Position numbers and translations under genes: made by a program
Shown: positions 25,071-32,805 of the stretch, piece after piece
Numbering within the stretch: the first letter of the stretch is position 1
Layout of the letters: the number at the start of each line of letters is the position of its first letter
Source of the DNA: Pseudomonadota bacterium
GTDB taxonomy: Bacteria > Pseudomonadota > Gammaproteobacteria > Steroidobacterales > Steroidobacteraceae
Reading direction: 5' to 3'
DNA: 64,000 bases
Assembly: GCA_021805865.1 (NCBI GenBank)
Contig: JAJZDX010000023.1
Location: forward strand, 1-64,000
Notes under the pieces: model-generated
The model's input: only the letters and a program-made list of their open reading frames with translations
Databases searched by the model: none
What the model was told of the DNA's origin: nothing

Positions 25071-27056
25071 ATGTCCAAAAAATTTCCCCGCTTATTCTCC
25101 CCGCTGAGGCTGAATTCGCACACACTTCGGAACCGCATCGTCTTTGGTGCGCACACCGCAAACATGGCAGTGGAAGGCTTGCCCACGGAGCGCCACGTGG
25201 CGTATTACGCGGAACGCGCGATTGGCGGCGCGGCGATGATAGTCGTCGAGCCTATGCCCGTCCACGCGTCGACAGTCCTGACTCGAGGCAATTTCCGTCA
25301 TGCCGATAATTCTGTGATTCCACATTTCAGGAAAGTGGTTGAGGCCATAAAGGGACACGGGGCGGTGGCAGTCCAACAGCTCTATCATGTTGGAGCGCAT
25401 GGTGACTCGGACAACTCGTTCCACCCTCACTGGTCGCCTTCTGGTCTGCCGAGCTACCACGACAGCGACGGATCGCACCCGATGTCAGAAGACGAAATCC
25501 AGGCGACGATTGCCGGGTTCGTGCAGGCGGCAAGACGGTGCAAAGAGGCGGGTTTCGATGGGGTGGAGGTCTGGGCCGCCTATCTCGGCATGGTGGACCA
25601 GTTCTGGACGCCGTGGACAAACCGGAGAGAAGACCAATGGGGCGGCTCGCTCGAGAACCGGACACGGATATCACGAGAGATACTCAGCCAGATACGTCAG
25701 GTCTGCGGGCCGGATTTCATCGTTGGCCTTGCGGTGAGCGATGACCCGGAGAATTCGGTGACGTTGCAGCGTCAGGAGATGGCGGAAATAATCAAACTGC
25801 ACGATGATCTCGGGCTCGTGGACTACGTCACTTGTGGTTCGGGAGGATATCTGGATTTCTACAGACTGATGCCGACGTTTCTCTTTCCGGAGAAGCTCGG
25901 GGTCGACCTGGCTTCCACGTTGAAGCGTGTCGTGCGAAACGCGGTCGTGATCGCCGAAAGCCATATCAGGACTCCGGAGAATGCGGAGACGGTATTGAGC
26001 GAAGGAGCGGCGGACCTTGTATCGATCGTGCGCGGCCAGATCGCCGACCCTCACCTGGCCAGGAAGGCCGGTGAGGGCCGCCCGGAGGATGTTCGCGGCT
26101 GCATCTCGTGCAATCAGATGTGCTGGGGACGCCGTTCCCGGGACTACTGGATCAGCTGCCTGATCAATCCCTCCGCGGGACGGGAGTTCGAGTGGAACGG
26201 AGATCGCTTCGTGAAGACCGACGCGCCGAAGCGCATTTTGGTGGTCGGTGGTGGCCCGGCAGGGCTGGAGGCTGCGAGAGTCGCTGCCGAGCGCGGGCAC
26301 AAAGTGGTGCTGGCGGAAGCATCTAATCGCCTGGGAGGCAATTTCCTGCTCGCCGGCCTGCAGCCGCGGCGCGGACAGATCCTCGACCTGCTGAGGTGGT
26401 ATGAACGACAGCTCGAGGCACTTGGCGTCGAGATACGGTTCAATACCTATGTCGAGGCTGATGAAGTGCCTGGCTTCGATGCCGACATCGTCATCCTGGC
26501 GACCGGGTCGGAATCTCCCGACATGGGGTTCCAGAAGGCTCTGCCGCACCTTGATAGACTGCCTGGAATTGAGAAGGGTGGGGTTCACTCCGTCGAAGCT
26601 GTCATGGCCAGGCAGGCGAGGCTCGGGGCCCGGGTCCTCCTATTGGACGAGGGGGGTGGATGGCGAGGCTGTGGCACGGCGTGGAAGCTGGCGCAAGACG
26701 GTCACCAGGTCACAATAGTCACCCCTGATCCTTTCGTCGGAAAGGAACTCCAGAGAACCGCGGCGGACGTGCCGTTGCGCGGGACGCTGAGGAAACTCGG
26801 CGTACAATGGATTCTGGAATCCAGTATCGCCGAATGGCACGGGCAGGGCGCGACGGTCCTGGATCACACTACGGGCGAGCGCCGTGTCGTGGAGGCGGAC
26901 GCATTGGTCATGGCGGTCACGAATTCGCCTGCAAACGGGTTGGCGCTGGGCCTCGCGTCTTTCCCCAGACCAGTTCATCAGATCGGAGACTGTGCTGCTC
27001 CGCGTCAGGCGCCCTACGCGTTCTACGAAGGCAGAAAGATCGCACTCGAGCTTTGA
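25071..27056 (+). CDS. Trimethylamine dehydrogenase-like FMN/[4Fe-4S]/FAD flavoprotein 1
   Basis: 661 aa from the ATG at 25071. The N-terminal old-yellow-enzyme TIM barrel binds FMN (about residues 1-340). The four cysteines in CISCNQMCW followed by WISCLINP supply the [4Fe-4S] cluster in the TMADH order. Then comes an FAD/NAD Rossmann domain (VVGGGPAGLEAARVAAERGH). Relatives include trimethylamine dehydrogenase, dimethylglycine and N-methylproline (StcD-like) demethylases, and 2,4-dienoyl-CoA reductase. Here it sits just before mttB-like 2 in the same block. N-demethylation of a tertiary amine, releasing formaldehyde, is the most plausible role. A second homologue lies at 30.7 kb. Confidence 0.85.
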   Translation: MSKKFPRLFSPLRLNSHTLRNRIVFGAHTANMAVEGLPTERHVAYYAERAIGGAAMIVVEPMPVHASTVLTRGNFRHADNSVIPHFRKVVEAIKGHGAVAVQQLYHVGAHGDSDNSFHPHWSPSGLPSYHDSDGSHPMSEDEIQATIAGFVQAARRCKEAGFDGVEVWAAYLGMVDQFWTPWTNRREDQWGGSLENRTRISREILSQIRQVCGPDFIVGLAVSDDPENSVTLQRQEMAEIIKLHDDLGLVDYVTCGSGGYLDFYRLMPTFLFPEKLGVDLASTLKRVVRNAVVIAESHIRTPENAETVLSEGAADLVSIVRGQIADPHLARKAGEGRPEDVRGCISCNQMCWGRRSRDYWISCLINPSAGREFEWNGDRFVKTDAPKRILVVGGGPAGLEAARVAAERGHKVVLAEASNRLGGNFLLAGLQPRRGQILDLLRWYERQLEALGVEIRFNTYVEADEVPGFDADIVILATGSESPDMGFQKALPHLDRLPGIEKGGVHSVEAVMARQARLGARVLLLDEGGGWRGCGTAWKLAQDGHQVTIVTPDPFVGKELQRTAADVPLRGTLRKLGVQWILESSIAEWHGQGATVLDHTTGERRVVEADALVMAVTNSPANGLALGLASFPRPVHQIGDCAAPRQAPYAFYEGRKIALEL

Positions 27057-27196
27057 TGCAATCGAGAGTGATTTCACTGTGGCTGGATTCCTAGCAATAG
27101 CGTGCAGGAGCCAAGCTTCAGACGGTTCTCAGCGGGGTATTATCCCCGCTGTCCACCGAATCGGTGTCAGTTCGACGCATGACGGGAACGAGTGTC

Positions 27197-28747
27197 ATGA
27201 CCAATGAAACCATGCCAGCGCGCCGCGCCCGGCCGAGCGCGCGGGATTCACGCAAAGCGCAGCGCGCGGCCCGTCCTGCAGCCCCGGCGTACATCACGCG
27301 CGCAATTCCACCGTATGAACTGCTTTCACCGGAGGGGCTCGAGGCCGTTGAAAGGGCTGCCGATCAGCTGCTCGAGGAGGTCGGTCTGGAGATCCGCGGA
27401 GACGCCGATGCTATCCAGCTTTGGCGCCAAGCAGGTGCGACGATCACGGATCAATGGCGAGTCCACGTTCCAGCGGGCCTCGCTCGGGAAATTGTTCGCA
27501 GAACCGCTCCGAGCGAGTTCGTCCAGCATGCACGTAACCCGGCGCATAGCGTGCGGATCGGCGGCAAGAATACCGTGCTGGTGCCCGCTTACGGGTCGCC
27601 TTTCGTGTCCGATCTCGATTCCGGCAGGCGCTACGGCACAATAGAGGATTTCCGCAATTTCGTGAAGCTTGCCTATCTTTCGCCGTGGTTGCATCACTCC
27701 GGCGGAACGGTATGCGAGCCTGTCGATGTGCCCGTCAACAAGCGGCACATGGATATGGTCTACGCGCATATGCGCTGGTCCGACAAGGCGTTCATGGGAT
27801 CGGTGACGACGGCGGCGCGGGCGGCGGACTCGATCGATATGTGCCGGATCCTTTTCGGGAAGGAATTCGTCGCAAATAATTGCGTCATTCTCGGCAATGT
27901 CAACGTCAACTCGCCCCTCGTCCTTGATGGGGAGGCGAGCCGCGTCATCCGCACCTACGCCGCCGCCAACCAGGCGCCGGTGTGCGTGCCGTTCATCCTG
28001 GGTGGAGCAATGGGCCCGGTCACCACGGCAGGCGGCCTGGCGCAGTGTTTTGCCGAAGCCATGTTCTGCGTAGCCCTTGGCCAGCTCGAGCGACCCGGAT
28101 CCCCGGCAATTCTGGGTAATTTCCTCTCCTCCATGTCGTTGCGCAGTGGCGCGCCCACCTTCGGTACCCCGGAGCCGGCCCTGGCCTACTTCGCTATCGG
28201 TCAGCTCGCCCGCAGACTCGGTGTTCCATTGCGCTGTGGGGGGAATCTGTGCGCCTCCAAGGTTCCGGACGCCCAAGCGGCCTACGAGAGCGCTAATTCG
28301 ATGTGGCCGGCATTCCTTGCGGGAGCGAATTTCATACTGCATTCGGCTGGCTGGCTCGAAGGGGCGCTCACTATGTCCTATGAAAAGTTTGTCATGGACG
28401 TGGATCAGTGCGGCGCCTTGCATGTCCTTGCCCGGGGAATGAATCTCGATGAGAACGCGTTCGGGCTGTCGGCCTTCCGAGAGGTCGGGCCGGGAAAACA
28501 CTTTCTCGGATCCCAGCACACGCTTGCCAATTACGAGACCGCGTTCTACGACTTCGAGCTCGCCGACAACAACTCCTTCGAGCAGTGGAGCGCCGATGGG
28601 TCCCATGATCAGCTGACCCGTGCGAACAAGCGGTGGAAGGCGATGCTCGAGAGCTACGAGGCACCGCCGTTGGACCCCGCCAAGGACGAGGAACTGCGGG
28701 AATATATCCAGCGCAGGAAGGCAAGCATGCCGGATGATATTGTGTAG
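27197..28747 (+). CDS. Trimethylamine methyltransferase (MttB) family protein 2, no pyrrolysine
   Basis: 516 aa from the ATG at 27197, exactly the length of mttB-like 1; upstream in-frame starts exist at 27164 and 27179. Family blocks shared with copy 1 include HSAGW, GNVNVNSPL (copy 1: GNCNGNSPL), and EVGPGKHFLGSQHTLANYE. No in-frame stop that could be pyrrolysine. The paralogues are clearly diverged, so they are not a recent duplication and probably take different substrates. Last gene of the rightward block; a terminator follows 27 bp later. Its corrinoid partner is not intact in this window. Confidence 0.85.
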   Translation: MTNETMPARRARPSARDSRKAQRAARPAAPAYITRAIPPYELLSPEGLEAVERAADQLLEEVGLEIRGDADAIQLWRQAGATITDQWRVHVPAGLAREIVRRTAPSEFVQHARNPAHSVRIGGKNTVLVPAYGSPFVSDLDSGRRYGTIEDFRNFVKLAYLSPWLHHSGGTVCEPVDVPVNKRHMDMVYAHMRWSDKAFMGSVTTAARAADSIDMCRILFGKEFVANNCVILGNVNVNSPLVLDGEASRVIRTYAAANQAPVCVPFILGGAMGPVTTAGGLAQCFAEAMFCVALGQLERPGSPAILGNFLSSMSLRSGAPTFGTPEPALAYFAIGQLARRLGVPLRCGGNLCASKVPDAQAAYESANSMWPAFLAGANFILHSAGWLEGALTMSYEKFVMDVDQCGALHVLARGMNLDENAFGLSAFREVGPGKHFLGSQHTLANYETAFYDFELADNNSFEQWSADGSHDQLTRANKRWKAMLESYEAPPLDPAKDEELREYIQRRKASMPDDIV

Positions 28748-28773
28748 ATGAGCGATGACGGTCGGAGTGCCAC

Positions 28774-28808
28774 GCTGACGGCTGAAGGCAGCCGCAGGCT
28801 TTTTTTTT
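28774..28808 (+). terminator. Intrinsic terminator after mttB-like 2
   Basis: Stem GCTGACGGCTG / CAGCCGCAGGC (two central mismatches, AAGG loop, core CGGCTG-CAGCCG) followed directly by nine Ts. It closes the eight-gene rightward block. Confidence 0.8.
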
Positions 28809-28868
28809 GCGTCGAGCATCGGATCGGCAATCGCGTGGCGCGGCCGGGCGATAAGCTCCTTTGAATTC

Positions 28869-29894
28869 TCAGGGATTTATGCTACCGGCCTGCGGAAGCG
28901 TCGCTGGCGTATGCGTGAGCATGGTTCGGGGTGGGCGTCGCTCCCGGCTGGGAGCATGTCCGAAAAGAGCGCGGTAAGAGCGGCTGAAGTGGCAGGGGGA
29001 GCGAAAGCCGCAGGCCACTGCAATGTCCATGACTGACATGGTCGTCTGCTGTAAGAGGCTTCGGGCGCGGCCCAGGCGCACCGTGACGTAGTGCTGCTCT
29101 GGCGTGAGACCTAGGTTGCGGCGAAACAGGCGCTGCAGCTGGCGCTGGGACGTTTGACAGAGCTGTGCGAGTTCCTCGATAGACAACGGCTCCTCGATAT
29201 TGGCTTCCATGAGCTGGGCTGCGAGTGCAATCGATGGATAGGTGCTGTTGAGGCGGGCCGCAAGAGGGATGTGCTGGCGATCTTTGCTGTCGCGGATGCG
29301 CTCCACAATGAAAGCCTCGGAGATGCCGGCCGCAAGCGTCCGGCCGATGCGCGGGGTGATCAGGTGCATCATGAAGTCGAGAGGCGCAATACCGCCGGTA
29401 CAGGTATAGCGGTTGCGGTCGGTGACGAACAAGTTTGGCGTGAACACGATCTGCGGAAAGAGCTCGCGCGATCCCCAAAGGTTTTCCCAATGGATTGCGC
29501 ACCGGTAGCCGTCGAGGAGCCCCGCTTTGGCGAGCGCGTATGCGCCGGTACATAGCGCGCCGAGGACAATGCGTCTCTGCGCCAAGCGGCACAATAGGTG
29601 CACCAGCCCGCTATCCACGGCAGTCGGTACATCGGCCCCGCCGCAAACGAACAGTATGTCCGGCAGCGCTGACTCGTCAATCTTGCGAGTTGGGGTAAGC
29701 GTCAGGCCACTGCTGGCGGCGACCGGCTCGCCGTCTGCGGAATACACCGACCAGCGATACAACTCACATCCGGCGAGGCGATTGGCCATGCGCAGCGGCT
29801 CGAGCGCGTTAGTCAACGCGATCATGGAAAAATGTCGCAGCGTGAGAAAGCCGAAGTGGCTGAGGGGGGCGGAATCTGTGCGCGGGAAATGCAT
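28869..29894 (-). CDS. GlxA-type AraC regulator, GbdR-like
   Basis: 341 aa. The N-terminal DJ-1/PfpI domain reads FGFLTLRHFSMIALTNALEP and ends with TCTGGIAPLDFMMHLI. The C-terminal AraC HTH has LAQLCQTSQRQLQRLFRRNL and DIAVACGFRSPCHFSRSYR. The FSMIALTNALEPLRMANRL form is close to what I know from GbdR, the glycine-betaine/dimethylglycine-sensing activator of quaternary-amine catabolism. It starts 21 bp after the stop of the corrinoid pseudogene, so both are probably read from the conserved promoter at 30.43 kb. A betaine-derived ligand is likely but not proven. Confidence 0.87.
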   Translation of the reverse strand: MHFPRTDSAPLSHFGFLTLRHFSMIALTNALEPLRMANRLAGCELYRWSVYSADGEPVAASSGLTLTPTRKIDESALPDILFVCGGADVPTAVDSGLVHLLCRLAQRRIVLGALCTGAYALAKAGLLDGYRCAIHWENLWGSRELFPQIVFTPNLFVTDRNRYTCTGGIAPLDFMMHLITPRIGRTLAAGISEAFIVERIRDSKDRQHIPLAARLNSTYPSIALAAQLMEANIEEPLSIEELAQLCQTSQRQLQRLFRRNLGLTPEQHYVTVRLGRARSLLQQTTMSVMDIAVACGFRSPCHFSRSYRALFGHAPSRERRPPRTMLTHTPATLPQAGSINP

Positions 29895-29915
29895 CTTGTT
29901 GCCCGACGATGTGGA

Positions 29916-30317
29916 TCAGGCCGGCAATGCGGCGTCTTCGAGCATCATCGGCGCGAGGTTCTTGCCGATGTCGTGAATGTCGCCCTCGGCGGTGCCGATC
30001 ACGACATTGCCGATGGGCTCAGCCAGGGTCTCGGCCAAGAGCGGGAGCAGGATCTCCATCCCGGTCTTCACGGCGTTCGCCGCGAGCAGCACCTTGGGAA
30101 AGCACAGGATTCCGCCACGGAATCGATGCCGACGATGCCCATGCCTTCCGCCAGCGCATCGTTCAGCGCTTTCTCGGCGCCCCAACCGCGTTCGAGGAGA
30201 ATATGGGGGCGCTTTCACGACCTCGTTCTTCGGGCCGTTGTAGAGATCGCCGTAAACCTGCTCGGTCGGCTCCTGATCGGTCATGTCGCGCAGATTGGAG
30301 TCGCTCTCGTCTGTCAT
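29916..30317 (-). pseudogene. Corrinoid (MtbC/MttC-like) methyltransferase partner protein, frameshifted and truncated
   Basis: The start is MTDESDSNLRDMTDQEPTEQ at 30317. An extra C in the C-run at 30205-30209 shifts the frame. In the shifted frame the expected helical domain reads LLERGWGAEKALNDALAEGM then GIVGID. A missing T near 30121 restores the frame (RGGILCFPKVLLAANAVKTG). The cobalamin His motif GDIHDIGKN is present, but the protein stops after MMLEDAALPA, before most of the B12-binding Rossmann domain. The two indels could be assembly errors in homopolymers; the C-terminal loss could not. No functional corrinoid carrier is therefore encoded here. Confidence 0.85.
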
Positions 30318-30427
30318 TCTTGCTGCCCGGCGTGCTTTTGATACCCCTGAGGCATGTTCACTGTCCAGGAGATACTCATCCGATGTTGGGCGGGAAGCCT
30401 TTTGACCGGACAAGGATCGCCAATAAA

Positions 30428-30461
30428 ATTATCGATGCTGGTTTCCATCTGTCAATATGAC
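30428..30461 (-). promoter_or_regulatory. Sigma70-type promoter of the corrinoid pseudogene/GbdR-like gene (copy 2)
   Basis: Minus strand: TTGACA (30455-30450), 16-bp spacer, GATAAT (30433-30428), and palindrome GTCATATTGAC (30461-30451) over the -35. It shares 15 bp (TTAGTCATATTGACA) and 10 bp (ATCGATAATT) with the mttB-like 1 promoter, so one regulator should act on both. Confidence 0.7.
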
Positions 30462-30640
30462 TAAATTTCACGCGTGCGTTGAATTGCGTGCCGCGCTATT
30501 GCTGTATTTGTGTAACGGCTCGGATGGTGAGAGCCACCGGTGCCAATGCCTGCAAGACGAGCGACGAGCGGGAAGGCGGCTTGCCTGGACCTAAAGCAGG
30601 ATCACCGTTTACCCGCACGATCGGCGCGACATGGTGCGCG

Positions 30641-30692
30641 ACTGTACTGAGAAGTCGAGATACTTGACACTAAAGTACAGTACGAATAAGAT
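30641..30692 (+). promoter_or_regulatory. Sigma70 promoter of flavoprotein 2 with flanking inverted repeat
   Basis: TTGACA at 30664-30669, 17-bp spacer, TAAGAT at 30687-30692. Arms ACTGTACT (30641-30648) and AGTACAGT (30674-30681) form an 8-bp perfect inverted repeat straddling the -35, a likely operator. The predicted transcript starts near 30699, so translation must start downstream, at the GTG at 30727. Confidence 0.7.
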
Positions 30693-30726
30693 CGAAACAG
30701 TCGATCATCACTCGGTGGGGTCTTCC

Positions 30727-32763
30727 GTGTCCTCGGATCCGCTATTGCAGCCTTTTCGCCTGAAGCATCTGCTCCTGCGTAACCGGATTATGACGACATC
30801 GCATGAGCCGGCGTATTCAGAGGACGGCATGCCCAAGGCCCGCTATCGCGCCTATCACGTCGAGCGGGCGCGTGCGGGACTCGCGTTGACCATGACCGCT
30901 GGCTCCGCGGCGGTGTCCCGGGACAGCCCGCCGGTCTTCAGTAACCTATTGCTGTACAAGGATGAGGTTGTGCCGTGGCTCAAAGAGCTGGCGGAGGCGG
31001 TGCACGAGCACGGTACGGCGGTGATGATCCAGCTGACCCACCTCGGCCGGCGCACGCGATGGGACAAGGCAGATTGGCTGCCAGCGGTTTCTCCCTCCCA
31101 CCGCCGGGAGGCGTCGCATCGTTCTTTTCCAAAGAGGATCGAGGACTGGGACATCGAGCGGATCCGCAAGGATTACGTCGACGCGGCGGAGCGGGTTCAT
31201 GCCGCCGGTTTTGATGGCTTGGAATTGCAGGCCTATGGCCACTTGATGGATCAGTTCTGGTCGCCCCTCACCAACGATCTCGACAGCCTGTACGGTGGAT
31301 CGCTGGACAACCGCTTGCGCTTCACCTTGGAGGTTCTCGCGGATATCCGCAAGCGGGTAGGCCCACACTTCATCTTGGGCGTTCGTTACACCGCGGATGA
31401 GGTCCTTGAAGGAGGACTATCGCGCGAAGAGGGGCTGGAAATCTCCAGAAAGCTCAAAGACAGCGGTCTGGTGGATTTTCTGAACGTCGTGCGCGGGCAC
31501 ATCGACACGGATGCCGGTCTGACGGACGTCATTCCAGTTCAGGGGATGGGGAGCGCGCCCCATCTTGAGTTTGCCGGGGAGATTCGAGCCGCCACCCGGT
31601 TTCCCACCTTTCATGCGGGGAGAATCCAAGATGTTGCGACCGCGCGCCACGCCATCGCATCGGGCAAACTCGATATGGTTGGCCTCACCCGGGCGCACAT
31701 CGCGGATCCCCACATCGTGCGCAAGATCCTTGAGCGCCGGGAAGAGGAGATACGTCCCTGCGTGGGCGCGAATTATTGCCTGGACCGCATTTACCAGGGC
31801 GGCGCCGCCTATTGCATTCACAATGCCGCAAGCGGCCGCGAGCTTCAGATGCCGCATGAAGTTCAGCCCGCCGAGGTGAAGCGCAAGGTCGTTGTGGTCG
31901 GTGCGGGCCCTGGCGGTCTGGAAGCAGCGCGGGTGGCGTCCGAGCGAGGCCATACGGTCGTGGTGTTCGAGGCGAACAGCAAACCGGGTGGCCAGATTCG
32001 GCTCACGGCGCAGAGCCCTCGGCGTCGGGAAATGCTCGGAATCATCGACTGGCGGATGGCTCAATGCGCCGCCCACGGGGTGACCTTCCGGTTCGATACG
32101 TTGGCTGAGGCCGAGGATGTGCTCGCGGAGAGACCGGACGTGGTCATCATCGCCACTGGAGGCCTGCCGCATACGGAGGTCCTTGAGTCGGGGAACGAAC
32201 ACGTTGCATCGACCTGGGATATTCTTTCCGGTGGAATGAAGCCTGGGGCACGCGTGTTGCTCTTCGACGATGCCGGAGACCACTGCGCTTTGCAGGCCGC
32301 CGAATTCATAGCGCAAAGTGATGCGCGCCTGGAAATCATGACGCCTGACCGGAGTTTTGCGCCAGAGGTCATGGCGATGAACCTCGTGCCGTACATGCGC
32401 ACCCTTCAGAGAGAGAATGTCACGTTTACGGTGACGTATCGACTGCAGAAAGTGGAGCGCCTCGGCAATGCGTTACGCGCGATCATCGGCAGCGACTACG
32501 GCGGCCCGAAGCAGGAGCGGGTCGTCGACCAAGTCGTCGTGAACCACGGGACCATTCCACTGGACGAGCTCTATCTCGCCCTCAAGCCATTGTCCAGAAA
32601 TGGGGGAGCAGTCGACTACGGCGCTCTCCTTTCTGGAAGGCCACAGACCGTAACGGTGAACCATCAATCGCATTTCCGGTTGTTTCGAATCGGCGATGCG
32701 GTCGCAGCCCGCAACACCCATGCCGCGATTTACGACGCGTTGCGGTTGGTCAAGGAGTTGTAA
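30727..32763 (+). CDS. Trimethylamine dehydrogenase-like flavoprotein 2 (DgcA/StcD type)
   Basis: 678 aa from the GTG at 30727, which has GGTGGGG upstream and lies 35 bp after the promoter -10; the in-frame ATG at 30631 is upstream of that promoter and is rejected. FMN barrel, then a cysteine region CVGANYC...AAYCIHN with only three cysteines of the usual CxxCxxxC-x11-C, then the FAD Rossmann motif VVGAGPGGLEAARVASERGH. I know this CVGA(N/G)YC form from proteins annotated as dimethylglycine or N-methylproline demethylases, so loss of the second Cys may be a subfamily trait. Probably oxidative N-demethylation of a tertiary amine. An AraC gene follows 42 bp later. Confidence 0.85.
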   Translation: MSSDPLLQPFRLKHLLLRNRIMTTSHEPAYSEDGMPKARYRAYHVERARAGLALTMTAGSAAVSRDSPPVFSNLLLYKDEVVPWLKELAEAVHEHGTAVMIQLTHLGRRTRWDKADWLPAVSPSHRREASHRSFPKRIEDWDIERIRKDYVDAAERVHAAGFDGLELQAYGHLMDQFWSPLTNDLDSLYGGSLDNRLRFTLEVLADIRKRVGPHFILGVRYTADEVLEGGLSREEGLEISRKLKDSGLVDFLNVVRGHIDTDAGLTDVIPVQGMGSAPHLEFAGEIRAATRFPTFHAGRIQDVATARHAIASGKLDMVGLTRAHIADPHIVRKILERREEEIRPCVGANYCLDRIYQGGAAYCIHNAASGRELQMPHEVQPAEVKRKVVVVGAGPGGLEAARVASERGHTVVVFEANSKPGGQIRLTAQSPRRREMLGIIDWRMAQCAAHGVTFRFDTLAEAEDVLAERPDVVIIATGGLPHTEVLESGNEHVASTWDILSGGMKPGARVLLFDDAGDHCALQAAEFIAQSDARLEIMTPDRSFAPEVMAMNLVPYMRTLQRENVTFTVTYRLQKVERLGNALRAIIGSDYGGPKQERVVDQVVVNHGTIPLDELYLALKPLSRNGGAVDYGALLSGRPQTVTVNHQSHFRLFRIGDAVAARNTHAAIYDALRLVKEL

Positions 32764-32805
32764 AGAAAGCGGCCGGCGACTGCCAGAGCCAGCTGGGGGT
32801 CAATC

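Noticed and set aside
30631-30726. Upstream ATG start for flavoprotein 2
   Set aside because: It lies upstream of a strong promoter (30664-30692), and the encoded extra 32 residues are not part of the family.
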